Positions 43,795 through 54,206 of a DNA stretch of 64,000 nt are shown here, piece by piece. The DNA comes from Trifolium pratense. Taxonomy: Eukaryota > Streptophyta > Magnoliopsida > Fabales > Fabaceae. Made by a program: the position numbers and the translations under genes. The stretch's first letter is position 1. Each line of letters begins with the position of its first letter. The DNA is taken from assembly GCF_020283565.1 (NCBI RefSeq), contig NC_060063.1, forward strand, positions 21,940,777-22,004,776. Direction: 5' to 3'. Below the pieces are notes generated by a model. It was given only the letters and a program-made list of their open reading frames with translations. It was not told the DNA's origin and did not search any database.

Positions 43795-44345
43795 ACCGGT
43801 GGCTGAATCCTAGAAGAACTTGAACCGGTGCATGGTCAATGTGCACCGGTGCAAGCGCCCAAATTTACTGAAAATATATTTTGATTTTGTTTCAAAATAT
43901 ATTATATATGTTCCTAGTTTTAAAGGTTATATTTTTCTATAAATAGTTGTTTTATTCATAGAAAAAGAAGAGTGAAAGGTAGAATAAGGATTTGCCACCA
44001 ACACAAAGGTTAGGATTTTAGAGAGAAACAAGGGGTTCTCTTTTGGTATAATTCTAGGGTTGGACAAAAAGTTATTCAATTCACCTTGGAAACACTATCA
44101 AATTGAGTCTCTTGATCACGAAAAATTCAGGATAAGGGTAGAGTTAGATTTGAAGACTAATTTTTGTAACACTCTTTTGAAAATCTTGTGTAAGGTTACT
44201 TTATTTGATTAGTGGAACGGAGAACTACTCTCTCCCCCATAATAGATCATCTTTAGACCGAATCAGATAAATAAACTATTGTGTTTTTCTTGTTCTCTTT
44301 CTCCTTTGCGTTGGTTATTTTTCGTTTAGATTATTATTATCTCTA
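43795..44345 (+). repeat. Possible LTR remnant
   Basis: TCTATAAATAGTTG near 43936 is a good TATA box. It is followed by leader-like, T-rich and CT-rich sequence without coding potential, as in an R-U5 segment. No partner LTR, TSD or primer site was found, so a promoter-bearing solo LTR fragment is only one possibility. Confidence 0.3.
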
Positions 44346-44463
44346 TTCCTCATTTAATTTTGGTTGCTTGATTTATCAAATTTTCATTAGTATAATTTTA
44401 ATCGAATTCACAACATAATTATTAGGTAATTTTCAATCAAATTTTATTGAGTTTAATTGTTGT

Positions 44464-44622
44464 GCACCGTCGGTGTAATTTTGTTTTACACATGTATCTA
44501 ATGACGTGTTGCCACATCATTCCGTGAATGTGACACATCATGTATTTTTAATTACCATACATGATGTGTCGGTATATTATTGAACGCATGTGCAAAATAA
44601 CTTTAGACCGACAATGCATATA
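44464..44622. mobile_element. MITE with TGCACCGTCGGT-type ends
   Basis: The left arm TGCACCGTCGGTGTAATTTT and the inverted right arm TGCATTGTCGGTCTAAAGTT, with CACATG at the inner edge of both, form a ~160-bp element. No coding capacity. The TSD was not resolved. Confidence 0.6.
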
Positions 44623-44853
44623 AATTAAATTCAATTTTATTTACCTCACCTTTTATCAAAATTTATGAAATGAATCTGTCATTGGGAGGTAATCTGTATT
44701 TTTCTTTGGCACATTCAATTTACTGAATTAAGGACCAACTCAATAAAGAAAGATGAAGAATTAAGGACCAGCATATAAAAATCATTTGACTGATGGCTAC
44801 GAGGTCCAAGGTATTTTGAAAGTCTTTTTCTTTGAGGACAAAATCAATCAATT

Positions 44854-45284
44854 CCTCTGTCCCAAAATATAAGAAAAAATTGGCCAACCAAAGTTTAATA
44901 CTTAGTCCAAACTTTTAACCAAATACATCAACTTTCTTTAACCAATACTCCCTCCGGTCCTTTTTATAAGGAACACTTTGAAAAAATTACACAGACCAAG
45001 AAAACACATGGTAAATAGTTATTTTCATTTAATACTCTTATAAATTTAAACATATTCCATGTATACTCTTATTTAATTACTCTTAATTCACACTAATATA
45101 CTTATTTTTAATATTCACTCTCATAATAAAAAATGGCATAAGTGAAATCAAACATTTAAAACATTTGAAAATTAGTCAAAGTTTCTTATAAAAATGACCA
45201 ATTTTTTTTTTTTCTCAAAATGTTCCTTATAAAAAGAACCGGAGGGAGTATTCTTTATATTTTGGGACGGAAGAAGTAATAAAT
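44854..45284. mobile_element. Outer MITE (TCCCAAAATATAAG ends) hosting a second MITE
   Basis: CTGTCCCAAAATATAAG (from ~44859) and the inverted CCGTCCCAAAATATAAAG (to ~45280) are terminal repeats. The host is interrupted by 44948-45248. Confidence 0.6.
44948..45248. mobile_element. Stowaway-like MITE, complete, with TA target duplication
   Basis: 301 bp with long inverted ends: CTCCCTCCGGTCCTTTTTAT on the left and its near-complement ending CCGGAGGGAG on the right, flanked by TA on both sides (44946-44947, 45249-45250). Size, TA target and CTCCCTCC end are typical Stowaway (Tc1/mariner) MITE traits. Confidence 0.82.
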
Positions 45285-46690
45285 TTAGATGCCCACTCTA
45301 TAGCTGCCTCTCTCATAACTTCTCTCTACTCAGATCTAAACGTGTGAGTTTAGGCATATTATGGAATTCAGAATTACCTATTTGCATGGTCTTTTTTAAC
45401 CTTTTTTCTTTGATCTAAAACTATGCTTACGACAAAATTTTTTTACTTACAAGTTTATTTTATATGAATGAGTTAAATCCAATTCAATTTTTAAAAATGA
45501 GTGATTTCAATTTTCAAAATAGATTTTGTTTTTCTTCGACGTTTTTCCATTATTCCGTATGAGTGTGAAATTATTTGGTTGGTCATCTTGATGCGACATT
45601 GTTTGGTTTGACACCGTTTGGTTTTACACCGATCAACTTCAATCCTATACTGATTTTTTAATTTGAGTGATATTCAATTTATTTGCAGATTTCCCTCTTT
45701 TTAAATTTTTTTATCTACTTTATCTATTTGAATGAAGAAAAAGAAAATAAATGTGGATGTCTCAAGGGAAACTTTAATCATTTTTACAATAGGAAAATGT
45801 TAGGGCATATGTTATGGAGATAAATATAGAAATATTTTCTTGAAAATTGTATATTCAACCTTCTAAACATTAAATGGTAAAATTTGTCAAAAAAAAAAAA
45901 ATTAGATGGTAAATTTTTATATTTAGGTGTCTTATCATGTGCCCTTAGGATACGTGTTAACATTATCCTTTTAATAAATATATTTTTTGAAGCAAGAGTT
46001 TCTTTTTTTTGTTCAAGAAAAGCATGAGTTTTAACTTTTAACTTTTACAGTGGATTTTATCCTAATTTTATTTAAATTGTTTATTTATGTCAAGCTAGAA
46101 ATATCTTTCCATACACAATTTGTTGGAATGCCCACATATATGAGAACAACAATACAAAGATTCTACTGTAAAAATAAAAAAACAATACAAAGATTCTAGG
46201 TATTTGGATAAAAAATGTCTAAATATTTTTGGACAATATGATACTCATAGATAGAATTGTACTCCATGAGTCTAGGATACTAAAAATTACTATTTCCTAC
46301 CCCATTAGTCAATGGATCGGGTATACGTTACTTTCCTAATTGGGCCATGGCCCATATATATGTCAGAGTAATAAATTGGAATTCATTTTAACGACATAAA
46401 TTTAACCTACTGGCTACTGTCATTGATTTTTCCTTTTCACTAGTACTATATTTATTTTACCTATTGACATTTCAACGGGTAGAGTCAAGAGTGTTCTTAC
46501 TAGGTTTTTTTTTTCTTCTTTGAAAGAGGTTGTGAAGTGAGAAAAAAAAGAAAATAAGAGAATATCAAGGAAAGAAATATGTGTCTCACTGTGTACCACG
46601 TATCTTTTTGCATTTGATCAAATGAATTACATGGTACCACATATTAAAATATTTTTTAAGCAATATGAGACTTACCAAGTCATTGTTACA
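45285..46690. other. AT-rich intergenic sequence
   Basis: No credible gene. Poly(A/T) tracts occur at 45888-45902 and ~46507-46520. Confidence 0.5.
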
Positions 46691-46694
46691 ATAG

Positions 46695-46860
46695 TTAGTT
46701 GATTCAGTGGTGATTGACGTTGGACTTAGTAGCTAGGGAGGATAACAGTTCGATCTCTTGCAACTACGATCGGGAAGAGGTGGAATCACTTAATGCTAAA
46801 ATTAACTCCGAATCAGATTAGGCAGTCTAGTGCGTCGGATACTGTGATGAAAAAAATCCA
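46695..46860 (+). mobile_element. SINE-like repeat, second family
   Basis: Contains CAGTTCGATCTCTTGCAACT then ACGATCGGGAAGAGG, and ends CCGAATCAGATTAGGC..GATACTGTGATGAAAAAAAT. It pairs with the inverted relative at 38505-38645. Confidence 0.5.
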
Positions 46861-47866
46861 TTGTTTAGACTTTATTTTTCCTGACAAAACAATTTGTTTA
46901 ACTTTATTAAGTGAAGTAATGTTTTAATTAAAAATTAATCTTAACCTTTAAATCCTTCTGAAAGTACAGTACTCTATTCCCATGCCATGAGTAGAAAATA
47001 TTACATGTGCATGTTGTACCATATACCAACTGCATTCATTGTTTACTATGAGGGAGGAGAAGGATGTTAATGGGTGCCGGCCGACAAAATTTTCATTTAT
47101 GTTCATTTTGTCAGTTGAAACAATTACTGCCACCAATCTGGCACAGTTATTGCGGCGCCTATGGTTACCTGGCATGTATACCCTAGATCAAGAAAGAAAT
47201 GCAGATGTACAACGATTGACTTTGTTGGTTCAAGTATAAGGACTTGGATTGCATGCACTCAACATCCATGATGGTATATGCAGTCACCGAGATCCTTATC
47301 ATTCGATCGAGATAAAACGGTTTATATTTATAGATTAGAATTTTTATATTTTAAAATATTAAACTGCATTTAAATTTGAATCGTTTGATTTTAGCTAAAC
47401 GGCTATGATGTACTGGCTGCATCATAGCGACTGCAATGAATCATTTTCCCAAGTATAAGCGATAAGTCTCACATTGCTTAAAAAATATATTTGATACTGT
47501 ACTATGTAAGAAAAATGACTCATATTTGATGTATCAAGATTTTGGATGTAGATCGATATAATATATTTTCTCTTGTAATTTTGTTAGAGGTTAGAACTTG
47601 AACCTTGAATATCTAACTCATTAATTCTTAAATGCTCCTATTTTGGATATGGTAGAGGTGTAAATTACACTTGAGCTTTGCCAATCTTTCCAACAAGTTT
47701 TATTTAGATATGAAAAATAGCATGAAAGGTTGTTATAGCCACCATTAGGGGGGATGAAGTGATGACGAATGCTCGTGTGGTATTATTGTCTATGAAAGAT
47801 TGTTATGGGATCAAGTTTCAGGGCATTAAATGTGCAATCATACAGTCAAGTTTGAGGTTGTTATTG
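46861..47866. other. Intergenic sequence
   Basis: Short open frames around 46948-47239 on both strands do not resemble anything I recognise. A weak inverted pair GCAGTCACC (~47280) / GCGACTGC (~47430) may mark an old MITE. Confidence 0.4.
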
Positions 47867-47874
47867 ATCAAGCT

Positions 47875-48468
47875 CAGGGACGGATTCAAAAATCTATAAA
47901 ATGAGGTCGGAATAATTAATAATTATAATAGTATTTAAACATACTCAATAAAAACTAAAAAATACATCACATTGTTTATCTAAATTGTACACAACATTGT
48001 ATTATATCATAAAATTCATCAACAACTGAATTTGTATTAAAATTTTTAGCAATTCTTCTCTCGGTGTAAGTAATCACATAAGTAGTTTGAAATTCATTTT
48101 CTATCTTGTTTCTCAATCTATTTTTCACAATCTTCATAGCAGAAAATAATCTCTCACTTGTAGCAAACAATCAGAACTAACTTAATTGAATTTGGACTTT
48201 AGTAGTGTATAATATATATTATCAAAATATTTTAAAGTAAATTGTTACGATTACTATGTTGTGGGTACATGTTTTGCACCAAACGGTAGTTACTAATATT
48301 TAAACACATCTCTCAAATATCAATTTATGTACATATATATCTCTTTTTGGCTTGTTTAAAAAAAATATATATAAAAAACAAGTATATAAAAATAAATAAA
48401 AAATACGACAAGAGGGGGGGCTCAGCCCCTACTTGCCACCCCCCCCACCCCCCTTATGTCCGTCCCTG
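47875..48468 (-). mobile_element. Non-autonomous hAT transposon
   Basis: The 8-bp duplication ATCAAGCT flanks it exactly (47867-47874 and 48469-48476), and it has perfect terminal repeats CAGGGACGGA / TCCGTCCCTG. The end motif and TSD length identify the hAT superfamily. At 594 bp it is far shorter than an autonomous element and keeps only the last part of the transposase gene. Confidence 0.93.
47976..48170 (-). pseudogene. hAT transposase C-terminal (dimerisation) fragment
   Basis: 64 codons beginning ATSERLFSAMKIVKNRLRN, the conserved start of the hAT C-terminal dimerisation region of ZMM-type/TTF-type transposases. The RNase H-like catalytic core and zinc finger are absent, so it encodes no active enzyme. 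Confidence 0.8.
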
Positions 48469-48520
48469 ATCAAGCTCAAACATATGACTGACTCAAGGGT
48501 TAATCAGTTTAAGTTAAGGT

Positions 48521-48689
48521 TGTTAGAATTAGAGATACACAAATAGGAAAAGAGAAAGAGACGGCTAGGGTTTCAATAGAATACCAATAGCTTGACATTA
48601 CAAAAGAGTTACTAGAGAATATATATAAAACCTAATGGACTCTAAACTAACAGACCCAATAACATAACCTATTATTTTATTATCTAACA
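48521..48689 (-). repeat. 3' LTR of element D
   Basis: 169 bp with TATATATATTCTC (minus strand) as possible TATA box. The purine-rich GAGTTTGAGAGTAGG just upstream (minus strand, ~48690-48704) can serve as polypurine tract. Confidence 0.85.
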
Positions 48690-49334
48690 CCTACTCTCAA
48701 ACTCATTATGCATCAACAAGAAGCATTATGAGTTTGTCAAACAAAATAGCAAAATAAAATAAACTTCTAACATCACCCCTCAAGCTAAAACTTACTAAGC
48801 TTTAAGCTTGTTACAAATTAGCCATGACAATAAATCAACCTAATTAAGATCATGATCAATTGAGAGCAGTCATTCGCAGTCACTACAGACATCATCAAAG
48901 AAGGGAGAAACAAATCAAATTAATCCAACATCCAATCTAGTCCGGTCCAAAGTCAACCAATCCAAATCGTACCAAATCAAACAAAAGAAGTGCAATAGGG
49001 AGAAGTGCAATGTAATCAGAAGAGAAGTGCAATAGGGGGAGAAGTGCAATACAATCAGAAGTGCAATAGGGAGAAGTGCAATGCAATCAGAAGAAGTTAG
49101 AGAGAAGTGCAATGCAATCAAAAGAGAAGTGCAATACAATAACAATAGGAGAAGTGCAATCGGAAGAAGCCGGATCAGAAGAAAAATTCAATAGAGGGAG
49201 AATTGCAATCAATCAACAAAGTGCAATCAATCAATGAAACAAAACCAAACCAAATAGAACTCAACCAAACTGAATCAAACAATACAAAACAAAACAAACT
49301 CAAATCAACCGAACTGCAGTCAAACAAACAAATG
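48690..49334 (-). other. Internal region of element D with GAAGTGCAAT repeats
   Basis: Non-coding. Between about 48987 and 49162 the decamer GAAGTGCAAT occurs nine times at irregular spacing, mostly as GAGAAGTGCAATAGG or GAGAAGTGCAATNCAATCA. The gypsy element starts at 49340. Confidence 0.7.
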
Positions 49335-49339
49335 GGTTG

Positions 49340-49819
49340 TGTTCTGGTAAAAAACGAGGGGGTTTGTATTATTGATCAAATGGTGTGATTACACTCAGTT
49401 CAATCCCAACAACCCTGGGAGTTTGATAAGTCAGAAATCGATCCCTTTACAAATGAAAGTAAGGAGCTATTTATAGAGCTTCTAGTCTTCTTCTCCAAGC
49501 AAGGGCTCCTAAAAATCCGGTCTTCAGCGCCTTTTCCGGTGATGCAGCGTGAAAGTAGGAATAAAACCTTGGTCTCCAAGCCATGGCAGTTTCAAGGAGT
49601 TGGTTTCTTCATTCCTAAGTAATCGCTAAGGCAGAGGAGGATGAAGATATTTTGTTATCGTGTGTAAATCCATCCTATGGGCGGTATCCTTCATTGTCTA
49701 CCTCGCCCAGGCCTTATATCGCCAAATGGACACTTAGAATTTAATTGTTTTGGGCCTGTTTCCTTTCTCATATTAATTGGGCTAGTTTGATTTTGCCTTT
49801 AAGCCCATTGCCCAGTCCA
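49340..49819 (-). repeat. 3' LTR of gypsy element E
   Basis: 480 bp; the minus strand starts TGGACTGGGCAATGGG and ends CCAGAACA. TATAAATA (minus strand of 49468-49475) is the likely TATA box. The polypurine tract TTGGGGGGCTG (minus strand of 49820-49830) lies directly upstream. Confidence 0.93.
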
Positions 49820-50003
49820 CAGCCCCCCAAGCATGAGATCCGTAGGAATGAAATGCTTAAGTACAATTCGAATTTCCCTCCATAATTCTTGGCGCGCGGT
49901 ATACCGCGTTTCTCTCCCACTCTCTGGTGCACGTTCTGACGTTCCTGGGCAACTCTCATTAACCGTTTCCCCACCTGATGCTGCCACTATGAGATTCTTC
50001 GTC

Positions 50004-50010
50004 TATAAAA
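50004..50010 (+). promoter_or_regulatory. TATA box of first antisense gene in E
   Basis: TATAAAA in GTCTATAAAAGTGGG, 71 bp before the ATG at 50081. Plus strand, opposite to the element's own transcription. Confidence 0.6.
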
Positions 50011-50080
50011 GTGGGACTTTGATGAAACAATCAGTTCATCCCTTCTTACCTGCAAAGTTCTAAACTTTCCTTTCAGCGTT

Positions 50081-50725
50081 ATGTCTCCCAAAAATCCTTC
50101 TTTCGAATGCGGTCAATCCCCGGCTTCCCCCGTCATTAAGCGGCTCCGGCGTATGTTGACCCTAGGCACGGAGGACTTGATGGATGATTTTGGCGAGTTC
50201 TCAGAGTTCGTCAAAGAGCTGAACGATTACTGCTGGAGGCTAACCAAGGAGGAGAAACGCTTTCTTGATAGCGTGTTACGTTTGGAGAAGGAACTGAAGG
50301 ATAATGCGTCCTTTGTGATTGCTGTGGAAAATGTGAAGGAGTGCCATGCTGAAGTTACCGAAGCTGTCGACAGTCAGATAGAGATCACGAAAGAAACCAT
50401 GGGTGTGCAGGAGGAGATCCTAGGGATATGCTTCAACGAGGAACGGAGAGTGGACGATCGTTTGGCGCTGCTGAACAAGGAGATGAAGCCGCTTGTGAAG
50501 AGGAAAAGGGCTCTTCAAGGCGAAATCAGGGACGATGTCGTTAAGCTGATTTCTAGGCGTCACTCCCTGGTGGACCTATTGGACAAGCAGAACGAACTGA
50601 GAGAGGATTTGAAGCCTATTGAAGAAAACATGGTGAAGGCGAAAAGGGTGAAACGGGCATTGGAGGAAATGCACCGTATCGCCGTTGCCGATGCTGGTGA
50701 ATTGGGGAGCTCTACTATGCCGTGA
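50081..50725 (+). CDS. Antisense ORF 1 of gypsy element E: coiled-coil protein
   Basis: 214 residues, transcribed against gag-pol. It starts MSPKNPSFECG, with a Pro/Ser-rich lead of ~20 residues; the remainder is almost all charged alpha-helix with heptad-like L/V spacing (about residues 35-205: RFLDSVLRLEKELKD, RKRALQGEIRDDVVKL). No enzyme motif, signal peptide or membrane segment. It has its own TATA box. Extra ORFs, including antisense ones, are known from Tat-lineage elements between pol and the 3' LTR, but I do not recognise a named family for this one. A structural or binding role is possible; function unknown. Confidence 0.6.
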   Translation: MSPKNPSFECGQSPASPVIKRLRRMLTLGTEDLMDDFGEFSEFVKELNDYCWRLTKEEKRFLDSVLRLEKELKDNASFVIAVENVKECHAEVTEAVDSQIEITKETMGVQEEILGICFNEERRVDDRLALLNKEMKPLVKRKRALQGEIRDDVVKLISRRHSLVDLLDKQNELREDLKPIEENMVKAKRVKRALEEMHRIAVADAGELGSSTMP

Positions 50726-51067
50726 AGTTTTTTGTTTGCTCATCTTTCCGTTTTGTACTTTTCTTTCCAGTATTTGTAGTTTGCTTATGTATTTTGGGAT
50801 CTTTGTTGTTTTCATTCTGTTTCTTTGCTTCCGTTGTATTTTCTTTGCGACGAATTTGGATATTAAGCAATTTCTTTCCCTTACGTGTTGCTCTTCTGTT
50901 CCCTTTAGTACCGCCTTCCTTTGCGATCTTCGATAACTAAAATGGGTCAAGTTTTGACTCCTTGGAAACATAAAGTGGTATTTATCGAGACAGTCAAAAC
51001 TTGATGGTTACGACCGTCCATGCACTTATTGTTGCCGTTAATAACGATGTTAAGGTTGAATATTGAC

Positions 51068-51076
51068 TATAAATAT
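51068..51076 (+). promoter_or_regulatory. TATA box of second antisense gene in E
   Basis: TATAAATAT, 46-54 bp before the ATG at 51122. Confidence 0.65.
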
Positions 51077-51121
51077 CCCCTGTTAAAACTCGAATTTTCA
51101 TCAATCTTGTTTTGAATCTTT

Positions 51122-51442
51122 ATGATGGAAAATAATAATGCGAAAAAACCTGTTGCCGGAAGCGCTCCGCCTCAGCGAAGAAAGAAAAGGGGAGAGGTGT
51201 CTACTTCCAACTCCACTCGCTCCCGAAGGTCAAAGGATGTCAAAAAGGTGGAGGTTATCGTCCTTTCCTCGGATACCTCCGATTTCGGTAGTGGCGATGA
51301 GGATTACGTTTCGTTTCTGGAGACCTACGTTCCTCCTGAGCTTCGTGCTTCTTCGTCCAGTGAAGAAGAGGGGTCTCGGGTCACCGTGGAGTCCAAGATG
51401 ACTTTCCCTGAGCCTGCGCCAAAAGATTCCGAGTCCGAGTGA
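51122..51442 (+). CDS. Antisense ORF 2 of E: small acidic protein with SUMO-interacting-type motif
   Basis: 106 residues. The N-terminal ~40 are basic (QRRKKRGE, TRSRRSK), like a nuclear localisation signal. EVIVLSSD (SSD at 49-51) has the hydrophobic-core-then-Ser/Asp form of SUMO-interacting motifs. DYVSFLETYVPPE (DYV at 61-63) follows, then a Ser/Glu-rich tail. The order and spacing match the antisense ORF of Sirevirus B (25652-26017), where SSD to DYV is 10 residues against 9 here. It has its own TATA box (51068) and an AATAAA at 51512-51517. ATG 51125 is an equally good start. It is probably a nuclear adaptor-like protein; SUMO binding is predicted only from sequence form. Confidence 0.62.
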   Translation: MMENNNAKKPVAGSAPPQRRKKRGEVSTSNSTRSRRSKDVKKVEVIVLSSDTSDFGSGDEDYVSFLETYVPPELRASSSSEEEGSRVTVESKMTFPEPAPKDSESE

Positions 51443-51511
51443 TAGGACTTTCAAGATTAGTTTTTCTTTGTAATTTTGCTTTCTGTCGTTGTACCTTTAT
51501 CTTTCAAAATT

Positions 51512-51517
51512 AATAAA
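51512..51517 (+). terminator. Polyadenylation signal of antisense ORF 2
   Basis: AATAAA, 70 bp after the stop of 51122-51442. Confidence 0.55.
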
Positions 51518-51851
51518 GACTTTTGGTCTAGGGCTGAATTCATTGTTCTTGTGTTTTGCTTTCTCCTTAATCTTGAATTTTTTCTCTTTTTGAGCGTTTT
51601 TCCTGTTAATTTATGTTATGCTCAAAAAAAAAAAAAAGCGAGGCTTGTACTTTTGGCGTGGTGATTCCAGAGGCGCATTGTGTTTCGAGGCGACTTCATG
51701 TTCGCCTTTTAGGGTGATAACTATTTGACGATAAATCTTCCAAAATTTATTCTCGGGATACACGCTTTTTGACGCGTGTTTAATCCGACGGCGCACTTGG
51801 TACTTATTACTTCGACTTCTGGACTTCAACCAAAACGAAAAGATTTCCCTC

Positions 51852-51861
51852 TTTATAAGTA
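51852..51861 (+). promoter_or_regulatory. Possible TATA box of the spliced antisense gene in E
   Basis: TTTATAAGTA, ~240 bp before the ATG at 52094. A pyrimidine-rich 5' UTR follows. Confidence 0.45.
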
Positions 51862-52093
51862 GTATCTCCGTTTCTTCTTTCCCTTTACTTATTTCTTCTC
51901 GCGAATCAGTATTCTCTTTCGCATATCCTTCTTCGATCCAGCAAGCCTTTGTTCAACGATTAGGACGCTTCCAGTTTATTTCTTCAAGCTTTGTCAATTC
52001 CTTTGAGGTATTCTTTCTTTTATACCTTACTCCTTTTTGCCGATTTGGTCTGTCTTGAGTAGGAACCCTAGTTTTCTGATTAGGTTTGGATAA

Positions 52094-54206
52094 ATGGTTA
52101 TTTTGAGGGAGTTAGATGATAATGAGGAGAGGGTTCCTATTTCTTCTCCTAGTTATTTCGAATGGGCGCAACAGGTTCGCGCCCACTATACTAGGGCTAA
52201 CGGCGTCCTTAATAGCCGAGGGTTTTACTCGGAATTATGGGGTTTTGATGTGGGGAGTAGTAGTAGTGATAGTGATAGCAGTAGTGATAGTGGTAATGAC
52301 AGTGATTGTGTCATAATCTCCCCTTCCTCTTTCACAGGAAAGCGGAAGAATCCTTGTCGAGATCTGGTCGTTGCTGATTATACTCCAGTCACCATGGAAG
52401 TTCCTTCGAAGTATACTAGTGTGGAGATGGTGAGGAGCTTTAGGAAAGCCGTCAAACTTTCCGACTCTCGACATGAAGATTCTATTATTACCGAGCCTGT
52501 CAGAGAGGATGAGTTTGTATTTTCTAAGAATGACAAACCTCCGCATTATTTCTACCTTTATACTGGCGTGATCCAACCCCTCAATATTTGGCTGCCCTTT
52601 ACCCCCTTTGAGGCGGAGATGTTGAAGGTTCTTAACGTCGCCCCTACCCAACTTCATCCCAACAGTTGGGCCTTTGTCAAAGCCTTCGAGGTGATGTGCT
52701 TAGGTTTCGAACTGGAGCCCTCAATTGGCGTCTTTTTCTCCTTCTACCACATTAAAAATTTGAAACCCCAAGCTTTAGTCTCCCTTAGTAGTCAACCTAA
52801 CCGCCGCCTCCTGAGTTTGTACGCTTCCAACTTCAAGAATTTTAAGAACTCTTTCTTCCGGGTTCGCTGTGGCGATCAATTCCCGGATTTGATGTATGAT
52901 GAGGTAGAAGATCCTTTATTTCCCTTCTACTGGACCAATAACCCTAGGCTTATCAAGGGGGCCGTTTTTGAGGCCTTGAGTGATTTTGAACAAGATACCG
53001 TCAGCTTCCTTGACTCATATGCTCTTATGGATACTGCCGATGTTCTTAGGTGTGAGGGTAATAGTGAAGCCCTGACAGAGTATTTACGTAAGTAACGCAT
53101 TTGGTATTTTTCTACTTCTGTTTAATGTTGATCTCGCCTCGTTATTAACTCTTGTGTTTTTTTTTTTGTCTCTTTTTACTTTTGCAGAGAGAATGAGGAC
53201 TATTTCTAATGAGGAGAGACTGGCATTCTTGGCTAAAGCTCGCCAGCAAAGAGCCAATCCTGTTGTCGCCGTGACTGATCCCCTGAAGAAGCTGCAAGTG
53301 GAGGAAGCTGCTATGAAGGAAGGGCGGAGCAAGAAGAAGCATGAGGGGCGTATCCGTGTTGAGATCCCGGGAAAGACGGCTTCTGGAGCAGAGGAGAACG
53401 AGGGTGTTGCTCCTCCTCCTCCTAAAAAGCAAAAAGTTGAGAAGATTACTCAGAAGGCTGGGGGCGCTGACAAGGGCAAAGGAGCGGCTTCCAGTTCTTC
53501 TCAGCCTCCCGCTCAAGACGCTGAAAATGCTGCGCCCCTTTCCTGGAGCTCCTTCGATCCTCTGGAGTTTATTGAGAGAGGAGTAACCATGGTGGGTGAT
53601 ATGACTCGCTTCACCAACACTTCGACGGAAGACCTGAGGAAGAAAGCCTTAGAGTATGAAGTCAAGGGTACTCTCCTCAATTATCTGTTGACAAACCGCC
53701 AGGAGCAAGAGGTTATGGAGGCGAGGCAAAAAGTGAAGATGGTTGATGACAACCTCGCTGATATTGAGAAGAAGTATTCTGAAACTAAGGCGAAGCTGGA
53801 GGATGATATTAAGAAGCTGAAGGAAGAACAGGAAGGCGAGGCGGAGAGGTTGAAGAAGGAATATGAGGATAAGCTGGCGAAGGTGAAGGAAAGTTATGCC
53901 GCCTCCGAGACCAAGCTGAAAGAGAATGCTGCTGCGCAAGATGAGGTGATTTCTAAGCTTTCTAAAGAGAAAGATGCAGCGGTGTTCTCCGTGGGGACCT
54001 TGGGCGAAGAGAAGGAGAGGTTGGAAACTGACGTGAGGGAGCTTCAATTGTATGCTGCCAATCAGTACGAGGAAGGTTTCGCCTATGCCCTTGAGCAGGT
54101 CAAGCTTCTTTTCCCAGACCTCGACGCCCCGCGCCTAGCTGAAGCTGATGCAATGAACCAGATTATTGAAGGAAAGCTTGTTCCCTATGTACCTCCCAGT
54201 GAATGA
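52094..54206 (+). CDS. Antisense gene 3 of E: spliced, gypsy-type transposon protein with coiled coil
   Basis: Exon 1 is 52094-53087, the intron 53088-53187 (GTAAGT...TTTTGCAG, 100 bp) and exon 2 53188-54206. The frame is kept across the junction, giving about 670 residues. Residues ~145-310 match the putative gypsy type transposon domain (Transposase_28-like): YTGVIQPLNIWLPFTPFEAE, then QLHPNSWAFVKAFEVMCLGF. Despite the family name no transposase activity is known. Exon 2 adds a basic, Pro-containing linker (PPPPKKQKVEK) and a long coiled coil (about residues 520-640: YEDKLAKVKESYAASETKLK). Exon 1 has an Asp/Ser run with CVIIS. The intron lies on the strand opposite to the genomic RNA, so it survives retrotransposition. 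Function unknown. Confidence 0.72.

Noticed and set aside
46948..47239. Opposed short ORFs around 47000-47200
   Set aside because: Mutually overlapping, no recognisable motifs, no splice or promoter context.
47280..47450. Possible MITE with GCAGTC..GACTGC ends
   Set aside because: The inverted match is only about 8 bp and no target duplication is visible.
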